Of a DNA stretch of 64,000 nt, positions 42,149 through 53,214 are shown in pieces. This DNA is from Dendrophyllia cribrosa (Eukaryota > Cnidaria > Anthozoa > Scleractinia > Dendrophylliidae). A program made the translations under genes and the position numbers. The stretch covers positions 40,083,960 to 40,147,959 of the forward strand of contig JAJLRJ010000004.1 in NCBI GenBank assembly GCA_024195265.1. The letters are read 5' to 3'. A model generated the notes under the pieces. The model was not told where the DNA came from and did not search any database. It worked only from the letters and a program-made list of their open reading frames with translations. The stretch's first letter is position 1, and each line of letters starts with the position of its first letter.

Positions 42149-44890
42149 GTATCGCCTGTCAATAAATCAAATTTCATGAACTGTAATCCACTTCAATCCT
42201 TGTAATCCTGCACTTTATCTCCAAACTACTTCTTTTATTTTGCTCTAAAGAACTAAGTTGTATATTTGGTGGATTTGGCGACATATATATCGTGGAAATA
42301 AGCATAGTGAAAGTTTGCTATTTCGGCGGGACAGTGTCCCTTCAACACGTTTGTATATTTAGTGAACACATAAGAAATGCATTATTACTGATATGACTTT
42401 GTGTACAAAGTATTAGTAATAAATATTATTTAAACATGGCGTCCCACGGTTGAAACAAGATAAAACACCCAATTAATAATTCATGGTTTATTTTCCATGG
42501 CCCGCAGGTGGTGCTATTCTCATTCACAATCATTTTATCTTGTGGAGAATAATTGACTAGTTTTAAACTTTGTCAGTCTGAAAAGTACAAATGTAAAAAC
42601 AGTGTGAAAGAAATGTTACTCGTTAATTCAAAGAAAATCTCCGTCCAATTTTTAAACATTTGTTTTTAAGTTGTAAAGCTTTGTACTTAAAATCTTAATG
42701 GAATATGATTGTAATGGTTCGATATTTCACTATTCATTCTGAGGTACAGCCACTTTACTCTACAGGAAAATCAGTATATAGAATTTGTTGATGCACGTGA
42801 TCTCCAAGAAAAATAAAAATTAATTATCAGATCGCACATCGTATCAAATATTAGAACAAACAAACAATGCAACCAACCAACCGAAGAAGAAACATTCAGC
42901 AGTGCGGACTTCCTTACCTTTTTTCAGATTTTCCAGAGAAACCAATTTTGTGTATTGTGTGATGAAGATTTGACGGTCAATTTCAATTTGTCTTTGAAGT
43001 TAATATGTTCTTCTTCAAAAGCGAATGGACAAAAGTATGGATACCTTACGTCACAAGGTCCTTCATCAGCACTAAATCTTTAAATACTTTAATCTTTAAG
43101 ACTTTAAATCAGTCATTTGATTGATTGTTCCGCCCCGGTTACGATAGAAGAAACTAAATATATCTTTTTCGCGGTGTTTGTTTCACACAAACGAGCCATC
43201 AAACTTAAAAGGTGTTAAAAATGTTTCTGCGTAGAAGTTTCAGGAGTCCTTATTTTAATGGCACGAAGTTTATAATAAACGAATGGTAACTTTTAGCTCC
43301 AAATCTCTAGTGTCAGCAGTGTCCTCGCTAAGTCTGTTTTGCATATTAAAGAATCAAAGTGGTATCCATCCGTCCTTGCTTATTTAAAATGGGTATTAAA
43401 TAACAGGCCATTCTCATGCAAAATCAATTAGTTCTGAATTACTGGCTAGAGCTTATTTAGTTAGTTTGGTTCTGTTTTTTTTTTTCCTTTCAATAAACTG
43501 TACTTTAATTCAGTGCTGTTTGTCGGGCGGCTTTGTGAAAAATGAAAATTGGAATTCTTTCTTTAATTCGATATTAGCAGTTTGTTTGAGAAAAGGCTTG
43601 AATTTGATGAAGTAGGCTGACTAAAATTGTCATTTCGCAGTTATCAGACGTAGGTTTTCAAGTATCAAAGAACTGATTTTGGGAGAGGAAGGATAAATCT
43701 AAGGGTAAATTCAATTGTGTTTTTCCGCATTATAAGCACGAGAAACGACACTCGTTAAGATTCGTCTCTGATTTTTCACCGAAATAAGCAGCAATCTTTG
43801 TGTCGTATTTTTTCAGTATAATATAGTACTATAAATACTAATACACTCATAATCTTTTTCACTCATAATCTTTGTTGTGAAAATTTCTGTTCTCACTTTA
43901 ACTGTCTATGTATATATTTCAGAAATCGCTGTGAATCGCCTTCCCAACGAGAATAGGTTGGTGATCCAAAGATTATGAGGCAATTAGTTGTCCACATCTC
44001 CCTTCCCACACTAATTTGTAATTTAATTTCCAAGGGGAGTGGACTGTGAATCGCTGAACGACTGGGTAAAGTGACGCGATTCTAATTGCAGAATTTGTGT
44101 AAATGTCTCCCAAGAGCTTTCCACTATGGAGCCACAAATGTGTCGTTTGTGTTTGTGTAAGTGTGGTTGTTTCAGTGGCCTAGTGGTTAAGGCATCTGTC
44201 CGGTCATCAGGAGACCCGGGTTCAACTCCCGGCTGAGGCACTTTTTCATTCATAATCTTTGTTGTGAAAATTTCTGTTGTCACTTTAACTGTCAATACAC
44301 TGTCACTTTAACTGTCAATACAATGTGCCCTTCCGGTTGTTACCATAATGGCTTTATGGCAACTCCTGAACTTGGGCACAGGATGTACGGTTACACATTG
44401 TTGGATTGCATTGTGGAGTCACAAGAGTGCTCAAACTGCGAGCAGTGAGCGAAGCAATATGCCAATAGTGAACACCTCTTACGAGGCTCTCCACCCAATA
44501 ATATAATACTATAATGCTACGAAAATTAATGCAATGTAGAACTTGCATCATTCTAGATAGATAGGTTAATCAAAAAGACGTTTACCTATACGAATCGCAA
44601 GATAAACAGAGTGGTCCATTCATGTCTATAGTTTTTGGAGATTACCATTTTTAAATGCAATTTCTCTTTCACATTGAATTCTATTTTGAAGTAAAACGAG
44701 AAAGACCTCTGCTGTTGGAACTTCATGATTATTCTTAGATCTAGCAAGGTAGAAAAGTATTTTATTTGGCGATTAAAAGATAGTGATTTAAGGTGTGTGG
44801 AAGCTGGATGACTCAGGTTTGTAGCCGCAAAGAATTTCATTAGGGCTAGGATTTATGTTATCAGTATTTCATTTTTTTTTTCTCCAAACC
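42149..44890 (-). repeat. Segmental repeat, copy 2 (upstream of GPCR gene 2)
   Basis: Collinear with 31724-34540, starting at the end of the Penelope-like element and ending at the TTTATGTTATCAGTATTTCA block. The donor-like AAAAAG|GTAAGG is at 42917-42916 (minus). It lacks the MITEs found in copies 1 and 3 and so shows the empty sites. It contains an extra roughly 0.7 kb insertion at about 43820-44510 that includes a tRNA-like sequence. Confidence 0.8.
44169..44240 (+). tRNA. tRNA-like sequence, probably SINE-derived
   Basis: A 72-base stretch folds as a tRNA: 7-bp acceptor stem GTTTCAG/CTGAGGC with two G-U pairs, D-arm GCCTAGTGGTTAAGGC, and a perfect T-arm CCGGG-TTCAACT-CCCGG (pol III B box). 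The anticodon arm has one mismatch and the loop CCGGTCA lacks U33, so a normal anticodon is doubtful. It is flanked by direct repeats of TCATAATCTTTGTTGTGAAA (about 43849 and 44250). This points to a tRNA-derived SINE or tRNA pseudogene rather than a working tRNA. Confidence 0.55.
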
Positions 44891-44984
44891 ATGAATTAAC
44901 AAGAGGCTCCAAGCAGCCTATACTCATGCGCATGCGTAAGAAAGTTTTATGAGATGTTTTAAACAAGATAAGAAGATGTCCCAC

Positions 44985-45118
44985 ATGGAGAAAAGTAACT
45001 CCTTTCATTCAGTCATCGTTCCTGCAAGCCACGTTGTGTTTACTATTGAATGTTTTGTAATTGAAGGCTGTACCACAACGAAGCCAGTGATTCGTCTAAG
45101 TCTTATATATACCTGACG
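44985..45118. repeat. Dispersed repeat, copy 2 (inverted relative to 14740-14872)
   Basis: TTTCATTCAGTCATCGTTCC and GAAGCCAGTGATTC match the reverse complement of the copy at 14740-14872. Confidence 0.75.
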
Positions 45119-45289
45119 TGAACACTAGTGATGTAAGTAGGGTTGTAGGAGACGCTGTCGTGACACTTCAGTGACGCTGTTTTGCCGGAAGTGAGTCACG
45201 CACCCCTCCCCCCTTAACGAATTTTGCTTGACACACATTGCACCATCGCTCAAGACATGTTGATTGAAGCTACCAATTTTTTTGTACTG

Positions 45290-45405
45290 TACAGGCCGGC
45301 AAATGATCCCGGCCGGCAAATGATCCCCGGTCCGCAAATGATTCCCAAATTGGCCGGCAAATGATCCTCGGACCGGAAATGATTCCCACAAATGATACCG
45401 AGTAA
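45290..45405. repeat. Short tandem repeat of CCGGCAAATGATCC type
   Basis: Six to seven imperfect units of 14-19 bases share GCAAATGATYCC. No protein or RNA assignment. Confidence 0.8.
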
Positions 45406-45589
45406 AATAAGGAATGGTGTGCAGTTGAATCACTGGAAAGTTTTATTGTTGTTTTTGTTCGAGGCTTTTGTCAAATTCGGACAAAAAAACCTAAACGGCT
45501 TCTTTATGCATTCCTGAAGCGAAATTCGGGGTCACTTTGCAACAATCCCATCAATGGTCTTCAGCTAATGTTTGGGCGATTATATTACA

Positions 45590-45760
45590 GAGAAACCTGT
45601 ATTAAGCGGACCCCATATAAGCGGACGCCCTCTATTAAGCGGACACCAGCTTGGGTCCCGAAATTTTCTTCCCATATTTACTGTTAATCGAACCTGTATT
45701 CAGCGGACGCGGACAGCAATATTAGGCCATTTTGTCAGTTAAACGAAAGCGGACATTTCA
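45590..45760. repeat. Remnant with TATTAAGCGGAC repeats (Tigger/pogo-like end)
   Basis: CAGAGAAACCTGTATTAAGC followed by three or four AAGCGGAC words is the style of terminal sequence seen in pogo/Tigger elements. A matching inverted end was not found, so assignment is weak. Confidence 0.35.
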
Positions 45761-45812
45761 TTTTCATTACATTTTGCATTTTCATTACATTTTGCATTTT
45801 CATTACATTTTG
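45759..45812. repeat. 18-bp tandem repeat, three copies
   Basis: ATTTTCATTACATTTTGC repeats three times; no function inferred. Confidence 0.85.
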
Positions 45813-46162
45813 GGATTACATCGTGGCCACCCTAGCCTCGCATAGGGAGCTTGATGGCTTGATGGCTGAAAAAAATCGCAGAAAAAAGTCGTAAGACGTG
45901 TGATTTTTATGCTTATCAGCGTTTCCATAGCAGCGGTAAACAAACTTGGCGAAAAACAGTTTTTCCTAAATATCTTTCGATTTTGGGGCTACCCGCAACA
46001 AGGGATTAAATGCCCTATAATCTACACAGTGTAGTAGACTGAATGGGGAAATTTCAAAGAAATAAACTGTTCGATTTTGAATAAATCGCTGAAACATATT
46101 AATTAAACATGTGTATTTTCATGAAATATAAGCGGTCAAAACATTTCAGACTTTATTTATAG

Positions 46163-46289
46163 GTCTGACTAAATAAAGAGATCGAGCTTTTCATTCAAAT
46201 GCAGTTTTAAAAGAATGAAAACGACAAGCAAAACTGCATTTCAATGAAAAGCTCGACATGTCTCTTTATTGCCGAGAAGTTCAGTCAGA
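46163..46289. repeat. Hairpin MITE-like element
   Basis: TCTGACTAAATAAAGAGA at 46163 and GAGCTTTTCATT pair with their inverses up to 46289; the right arm carries a few extra bases. Confidence 0.75.
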
Positions 46290-46687
46290 GCTATTTGCAG
46301 AGAGTAATAATTTAAGTCTGCGTTCGTTCGTTCGTTCAGAACGAATCTTATCGTTTAGTCACATACAGAACAATTCGAGGCATGGAAAGGGTATTGTTTA
46401 ACCAGCACAAAAACATCATACTTGGCAATAATTACAAGGTGGTTCAAAGCATGACTAGATTCTTGTTTATATCAGATAGACAATGTCTAGAACATTCAGG
46501 GAGACATTTGTTGATTTTTTTATCGTTCCACAAAGTAATAGCCAATTGCCAGAGGTTCGTATTGTAGGACAGTCATAAAGTAAATGGTATAAGGATTCAT
46601 CGGCGAAGTTGGTAAAGATTTTCAATGTCATTTCGAAGAGTCATTTATCAATCTGAACTAAGACATTGTCAGCTCTTGCAAATTCAA

Positions 46688-47154
46688 CTAATTACTTATT
46701 ATAGATTTTAATGCACTTCTCAGATTTTTGTTTCGCCAAAAGTAAATCACTGGATTAATAGAAGACGTAATAAGTACGATCGTCAAGGACCAAGGCAATG
46801 CAAGGGCATACACTCCAGGATAAAGCAGTCCAACAATCTTTAAAGAAACAGGTGGAGCTAGAGAAACCAAAAGCAAGATGGCGACAATGCACATATCAAG
46901 TGCCACTTTCTTCTCACGCTGAAATATTGCTGACATCTGTTGCGAGGTAACGGCGTCACCCAACTGACTGTTGTGACGACGAATTACGAAGAACATTCTA
47001 ATGTAATTGACAACTGGGACCACAAGGAACAGCACAGGATATATGTTGATAGCAATGAAGCTGAGAATGCTGGACAGCAATGGTAAGACGAAAGAAACGA
47101 AGCCTGTGAGAAGCATCCATATTATGCTGGCGTAAATGACAATTTTCAGTGCAC
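46688..47154 (-). CDS. Class A GPCR gene 3, exon 2 (TM4-TM7)
   Basis: Acceptor TTTTTAACAG|GTGCA, exon start at 47154, phase 1. Joined to 54189-54630 it gives about 302 residues. It reads GALKIVIYASIIWMLLTG (TM4 with Trp), TM5 with NIYPVLFLVVPVVNYIRM, loop RRHNSQLGDAVTSQQMSAIF, TM6 with LAPPVSL and TM7 with SSINPVIYFWRNKN. The short, Cys-free second extracellular loop is shared with genes 1 and 2. The frame is intact despite a 7 kb intron loaded with transposons. Confidence 0.83.
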
Positions 47155-47764
47155 CTGTTAAAAAAGGAATAAAAATTATGATATTTGCAAATGTGAAAAC
47201 TATTTTTAGATGGTCTAATCCTTCAGATATCTATGCATCCACACAGCCTTAAAGTGTTCTCCTTGACTTATTAGAGATGTTTCGCATAAGCACACTCCAT
47301 ATGATAATGACCTACTAATAGTGGCTAACACCTAATAAGTATGCTAATTTCAGATGAAGCTCATGAATACCTTTATTTTGCGTGAACAAGCAGTTTATTC
47401 AAAGTTTATTCAATCTTTTTAGCTAGTTTCATGATAGTTGAAATATACACGCATATCTTTTTATTCACGATTTCGTAAAAGTCAGTCGCTGTTTGTATCT
47501 TCAAATTTATATAAAACGGAATTAATTTTGTCCATCATACGCATGGCCTTATTGCACATTTGTGTGTGTGCTTGATTTGCTTCCTTGGCATACTTTATTT
47601 ATTTTTTATTTATTTATTACAATTCATGGCTAAAATAGAAATAAATTACATTACAAAAAAAAAATTGTAGACTAGAAATAGCCATAGGAGGTCCGCAAAA
47701 GAGTCCTAGACCCTATTCTAGGCGGACCCCCAATGTTCAAATCACATTGATTTGACTTTTGAGA

Positions 47765-48470
47765 TCACTTTTCACGACGTTTCTTCTTCTTGTTCTCTTG
47801 TTTCTTTGGTGCTTTCGCACAGAGAACATCGCTTCCGCTAGGTTCAGCTGGCTTCTCGTCATCATCACCAGAAGGGTCACCACGTTCAATGGGTGGTTCC
47901 TCTTCACAAGAATCACTACTTTGTACATGTGCTTCATAAGCAAACTTACTCAGCCGTCGCTCCTCTGGAGTGGACTTCATCGCGTAACGCATTTTGGATT
48001 TTTTAATCATTTGCGACATGCTTTGAGAGGTGCTTGGTTGCGACATGCTTTTAGATGTACTTGGTCCGCTTTCCTGGCTTGCTTTCTTTATATTTTGGTT
48101 GACAATCCTCTGCACACGCTTTATCGCCGCTTTTTTTTTCGGCGTTGTTATAGTACTCCACCGTTTTCTCCTTCTTTAAATAGTTGCCCGACATGGATGT
48201 TACCTGGGATTTAATAAATCCAAGGATTTCATCCCATCCACCCGTACATTGATGGTATGCTTTAAGCAGAAGTTCCTCTACTTCTTTCGTCACATGGTAA
48301 CGTTGCCGTTTAGTCTCCGACGACACTGAAACTAAAGTGGACGGTAATTTTTACAACATAGCCAGGTTTGGGAGGAGTATTTTTCAGAAATTAGACTACA
48401 TACCTTGCAATCCATCAGAGTTTGGCACATCGTCGTCTGCAAATTTGACTGGACGCCAAAAGTTTGCCAT
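47765..48470 (-). pseudogene. Harbinger Myb/SANT-like DNA-binding protein, one frameshift
   Basis: Exon 1 (48470-48404) starts MANFWRPVKFADDDVPNS and ends at CAAG|GTATGT. The acceptor TTTCAG before 48325 continues in phase (V-SSETKRQRYHVTKEVEEL). A helical Myb/SANT-like domain (VEELLLKAYHQCTGGWDEIL, SGNYLKKEKTVEYY) is followed by an A9 run (T9 at 48131-48139 on the plus strand) where the frame breaks; with A8 the frame passes into IVNQNIKKASQESGPSTSKS and a charged tail ending at 47765. In the family this protein helps the transposase enter the nucleus and bind ends (known for Harbinger). One-base slippage or an assembly error could explain the break. Confidence 0.75.
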
Positions 48471-48932
48471 CGGTACGGCAAGCACATGTAGAGCAAATTG
48501 ACAGTGACAAAAAAAACAGTACACAGGCCTTTTTGTAAGCAATTAATATTGGCCGAACAACTTTAAAGAATAGAGTTATCAAGATCGGGAATCCAGTGAA
48601 GCCGTTTCTTTGTGTGTGCTCACAAAAGAAACAATTGTTGAAAAAGTCATTACTTCTGATTATTCCTATGTGGTTATGTAGGCGGGGTAGGTTTTTATGT
48701 TTCGGATTAACAGAAAGAGTAGATCGGAGTGTTCAGGGACTTAGCAGGAGCCCCATGGACTTCTCTTTCGGTTTTATTTTTGATCAAAATATTCCTGTTA
48801 TTATTTCTTCTGTTCTTTGAAGCCTTTGATGAAACCGAAAACGAAAAAATATATACATATATATACTTAAAGAAGTCTCAGTTTCAATTGACAATATTGT
48901 TTATACAGAGAAACGTTTTCAGTCTGACAGGC

Positions 48933-50411
48933 ATGCCAAGAGAATTGTCGCTACGAAGGCAATTGGAAATTGTTTGTTTATTTTTAATAATGATAACAAC
49001 AATTCCAACGCTCTTTGAGAACCATGATGCACAGGAAGAGTTATTAAGGTTGTTGCTTCCTGGTCTCCTTTTGCTGGCAACAATGTTAGCCCCACCCAAT
49101 ATTGGTGAAGCGTTACCGATCATGCAGGGTCTAGACCCAACTTTCCATGGCTTTGACTTCACCGGAAGAGACTTTTTTCAATGATAGAGAGTCAAAGATA
49201 CTTGTTTTGGCTGAATACTGGTGAATTGCCTGAAACTTTGGCTGAAATTGCGGAAGATATATCTCACGATTTGTCTAGATGGAATAGAAATGGTCATCCA
49301 AGACAAAGACGAAGGAGGTCTAAATTGAATTGCATTAATAAGGTATTGTTGACAATTCCAACGCCCTTTGAGAACCATGATGCACAGGAAGAGTTATTAA
49401 GGTTGTTGCTTCCTGGTCTCCTTTTGCTGGCAACAATGTTAGCCCCACCCAATATTGGTGAAGCGTTACCGATCATGCAGGGTCTAGACCCAACTTTCCA
49501 TGGCTTTGACTTCACCGGAAGAGACTTTTTTCAATGATAGAGAGTCAAAGATACTTGTTTTGGCTGAATACTGGTGAATTGCCTGAAACTTTGGCTGAAA
49601 TTGCGGAAGATATATCTCACGATTTGTCTAGATGGAATAGAAATGGTCATCCAAGACAAAGACGAAGGAGGTCTAAATTGAATTGCATTAATAAGGTATT
49701 GTTGACAATCATGTGGCTCAGAAAGTATCATTGTTTAAACACACTGGCGCTGATGTTTGACGTAAGTCCACCAACTGTTTCGGCTACGATTCATCGAGTA
49801 ATTCCAGCTTTATGGAGATATTTTCGGAATCAAGTAACCTGGCCTACCATGGGTGAATGGAATGCTTTACGCGGAAATTGGCGTTCTTTTCCTGGTGCTG
49901 TTGGTTGCATTGATGGCACACCACATAAAATGTATCGCCCGGAGGCTGAGCCGCAAGCCGAATTTTATAGTGGTTATCGCCACTACCATCTTATGAGCAC
50001 CCAACTTATCGTTGATAACTTGGGAAATATAGTGTTCTTGCAGGCGGGTTTTCTAGGAGCTATGAATGATGCGGGGAACTTTAATATGATGGAAAGGACT
50101 GGGCCTGGAACACGTTATCATGATATGCCTGCCAACTTGGTCCTTTTAGCAGACAAAGGCTATGCAGACGTACCACCGCTTCTCACACCTTTTAGAGCTG
50201 CTCAAATTCGGCGCTTAGGAAGGCTCGATCGACAGCGAGCACGAAGATTCAATCGACGACTATCCAAGTGTAGAATCATCATTGAACATACAATAAAATA
50301 CATGAAAAGCTACCAAGCGGTTGGAAGCATTTGGCGCCACCCCGCTGGTTTCAGCCCGTAGTGGTGGAGCTGTGCACTTTTCTCGCACAGAGACGTGTAG
50401 TGCCGTTTTGA
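48933..50411 (+). pseudogene. Harbinger DDE transposase (HARBI1-like), damaged
   Basis: The main frame (49534-50361) has an N-terminal helix-turn-helix region (LALMFDVSPPTVSATIHRVI) and a DDE_Tnp_4 domain with D127 (GCIDGTPHK), D207 (LLADKGYAD) and E251 (RIIIEHTIKY), numbered from 49534. Upstream coding sequence (from about 48933, MPRELSLRRQLEIV) lies in another frame, joined at a T6 run near 49174. It is partly present twice because of a 353-bp tandem duplication (49000-49705). At about 50345 a further one-base frame change replaces the native end with a stop; the other frame continues RWFQPVVVELCTFLAQRR to 50411. The catalytic triad is complete, but three lesions make it inactive. Confidence 0.85.
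49000..49705 (+). repeat. 353-bp tandem duplication inside the transposase gene
   Basis: Units 49000-49352 and 49353-49705 are nearly identical; one seen difference is ACGCTCTTTG versus ACGCCCTTTG. The join is at a CAAT word. 353 is not a multiple of three, so the duplication itself shifts the frame. Confidence 0.92.
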
Positions 50412-50762
50412 AGAACTAAGTGACTAAACTGTGCGCAAAATATTTGTATGAAACAAAGTAGCCAAAAAATTAATTAACAAGAAAAATGATAACGAATAGA
50501 TCGAACAGATCATATATTTAAATTAAAACTAGTTAGCGGTTGCCGATAATTTGTTCAAAATGGATTTTATTGTCAGCAATAGTCAATAAATCTTTAGTTC
50601 GAATATTTTTTATTCTGTTAAAATTATTTTAATGATTAAAATGAAATTTAATTTGATGAAATAAAGACTTTCACATCTTCGTCTGAAATTAGCATACTTA
50701 GTAGGTGATAGCCACTATTAGTAGGTCATTATCATATGGAGTGTGCTTATGCGAAACATCTC

Positions 50763-51439
50763 TATTAGACACAAAAAAAGGGGGAAATTCATAACAGTCT
50801 ATTGTCAATTGAAACCAGGAGTTATTCCAAAGGATCCTGCTTACCAAGTCACTGTCACAAGTCACAAAATTAAGAATATACTTTTGACTATACTTAAAGA
50901 AGCAGATTCCTATATTAATATTGACGAGATTATCTCTAAAGTTAAATCAAAAAGTAATTAATTAATATTTTCACAATTCTCTTTCTTTTATTTTGATCAC
51001 TTGTTTTTCCTTTTTGTTTCTTTTTTTTTTCTATTGTTTGATCCTTTCTTTTTATTTTAACAAATTAGTGTGTGTAGCGATTTCTAATCATGTAATTAAT
51101 TTCACTGGGCTGCCTAGATTAGCTTTTGCTACCTGCAGGCCAGTATTATAAACTCTATAATAACTAACTAATAAAGATTTTTTGTTGTTTTGTTGTTGTT
51201 GTTCACTGTTTCCGTATGAATTTGTTTTTAGTGCAAGTACGAGCTGGAAAAAGACGACAGGCGTCGATAATTTTATTTTGTAAAATGTTAGCTATGAGAA
51301 TGACAACGTAAACTTATCAAAGGGCTCTAAAAGCCATCTCGTGAATACGAAACAACGTCAGGTTAAGTCCACAGATCGGTTTTAATTTTCCATACTGAGT
51401 TTGAAGTCAAAGCCGTGAATTAAATAATCCCAAATGGGT
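50763..51439. other. Intron sequence; possible LINE tail
   Basis: No gene. TAACTAATAAAGATTTTTTG followed by TTG repeats at about 51163-51200 looks like the 3' end of a plus-strand LINE, but no coding part precedes it. Confidence 0.4.
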
Positions 51440-52275
51440 CAAAACAAAAGGAATTAATCCATTAGGTTCCGAGTGCAGCAATGGTCTTCGACAGGGCTGC
51501 GCCAGCGGACTGTATTTGTTGATGAGTTCTACACTGGCCTAAGGGTATTAAAGGCCTGCCTTGCTTTGCCTATCCTACTTTTTAAATCTTCGTCTGGCGC
51601 TGTTTGCTGTTAGTTCTCATAACGTTTGATTTTTCTTGCTGTTCTTGAGGCCTGTTTTCTCTGCAACCAGTATCAGATGGTTGGTCTTGGCTTGCATAAA
51701 TTGCAGTTTCTGGGAAGGAAGACATTTGCAATCTGCATAGTCCAGTCCAGTGACCCATGACTTACCAGATTACGTTCCTGTCAACAATGTCAAGGTCTTT
51801 TTCAAAGTCAACAAAGTTCATGTATAGAGGAGTCTGTTTTTCGGTGGATTTTTTCAATGATTATCCTCTGGGATGCAATATAATCAGTGCACGATTTGTC
51901 TTTCCTTAACTCTGCCTGCAATTTGTGATCTAGGGCATGTTCGGCCTCTCAAGGATAATGCGACAGAAACCCGTACAGGGAATTGAGAGGAGCATGATTC
52001 TCCGCCAGAGCCCCAGATCCCCTCTTTGGGGGAAGCTTGACAAGATAACCGTTCTTCCATTCCGACGGAACCTTCTCCTTTTCCCAGGAGGGGGGATGGT
52101 ATTCGGACCTGCCGCTTTCCCATTCTTCAGCTGCTTCGATCAGTGCTCTCTCCATTTCCGATTTGGATGGTGGGTAAACATTAACATTTTTCTTCTCTGA
52201 CATTGTTCTAGTTATGTCATATAGCCTCTTCATGTTTCTCTGTCCTGCTGCACTCATCGCCAACTATTCCGGCCA
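51440..52275 (-). pseudogene. Decayed LINE, reverse transcriptase part
   Basis: Minus-strand reading gives MKRLYDITRTMSEKKNVNVY, WEKEKVPSEWKNGYLVKLPP (51949-52263) and, in later frames, TPLYMNFVDFEKDLDIVDRN (about 51815), matching the RT region of the endonuclease-RT LINEs abundant in cnidarians. Several stops and frame changes are present and the YADD region is not visible. The 5' part of the same element is at 53215-54020. Confidence 0.7.
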
Positions 52276-53214
52276 AGCGCCCGCGTAGCTTAAGCGGTTT
52301 CTTAGAAAGTGACTCTCAAAATGGCGTCAAATTTTACATTGTAACGACTACTGTCTGTGTACAGCTGTAAATAATAAGACTGTAGTTTTAAAAAACACTT
52401 CATTTTCCCCTCGCTTTGTATCGAGGTGAGCGACCCATTTGAGCCTTTACAGTAGCAGGCAAATACACACAAAAGCCTAAAATTAAAGACACATACTTGT
52501 GTTCCTGTGCTTGGTACTTCATTTGCCGGAATGGAGATCCATAGTTGACTCTGTTCTCAAAAGTAATCTAAAATATGAAGTCCACAGCGAAATGTTTGAT
52601 CCGTCCTTTTCCTTTGCAAAGAACGCTAAAAAACGAATTGAACCTTGCAAGAAAGGAAAACGAGCTCCTACCTGCCATATAAACTTCCGTCCCGAGAACT
52701 AGCACACGCTCGGAGCACAATTTGTCCTGAGAAACTTTGCAAGGTCTGCTGTGTTTTGTATCAAAATTTGCAGCGAGATGTCAGCTTTCTAAAGCTATTA
52801 GAACTAGACTTTCTGGGATAGGTGTTACGACAAGCTTTTGGCCAGCAGTTAAACGTGTGAGCAAGTTCACTTCCGGCGTACTTCCGCGAAAATTTGAAAG
52901 AAAAACATTGTTTCATATCGCATCACGAGTATTTCAGAGACCTCTGAAATGTCGGATTTACTCGACAAATTTGCGTTCTCACGGTTTAAGGAATATGTAA
53001 GTGTTTCTATCAATGATAGCCTAAAATATGTAAAAGATCAGCGTGTTAGTACCGAGAAAGTGGTCTTCAAAGTTGCATTCACATGCGACTGTTTGAAAAG
53101 CTGGCACGATATCTGGCAAACAGCTGACAAACAGCTACGTAGAAATTCTAAACGTGTTTTTAGAAGAGAAATATGGATTGAAGATAAAACCAGACTGTTC
53201 CAGGCTTGAAGGTC
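52276..53214. other. Unassigned insertion splitting the LINE, with a candidate exon
   Basis: About 0.94 kb of distinct sequence interrupts the LINE between its endonuclease and RT parts. It is somewhat richer in GC and contains ACTTCCGG words, a possible ETS-type promoter site, shortly before the exon candidate at 52949. Its ends show no clear terminal repeat. Confidence 0.4.
52949..52996 (+). CDS. Candidate short first exon
   Basis: ATG at 52949 opens 16 codons (MSDLLDKFAFSRFKEY) that end exactly at TAT|GTAAGTG, a near-perfect donor, phase 0. A GC-richer, CTTCCGG-containing stretch precedes it, as a promoter would. The unspliced frame continues to 53209. The gene is not recognised and no second exon is identified. 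Confidence 0.3.

Larger units (their letters stand above)
47274..50762. mobile_element. Full-length PIF/Harbinger DNA transposon, two genes
   Basis: Terminal inverted repeats of about 85 bases start GAGATGTTTCGCATAAGC at 47274 and end with the inverse at 50762. TATTA flanks both sides (47269-47273 and 50763-50767); an equally valid reading is a 3-bp ATT duplication outside AGAGATG. Inside, a Myb/SANT-like gene on the minus strand and a DDE transposase on the plus strand are divergent around about 48500, the standard Harbinger layout. Both genes carry lesions, so this copy is probably inactive. Confidence 0.9.

Noticed and set aside
44169..44240. A functional tRNA gene
   Set aside because: The anticodon loop lacks U33, one anticodon stem pair is broken and the copy lies in a repeat-flanked insertion. 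Kept only as tRNA-like.
47765..48214. Plus-strand 151-residue frame
   Set aside because: It is the antisense shadow of the Harbinger Myb-like gene, whose splice sites and composition support the minus strand.
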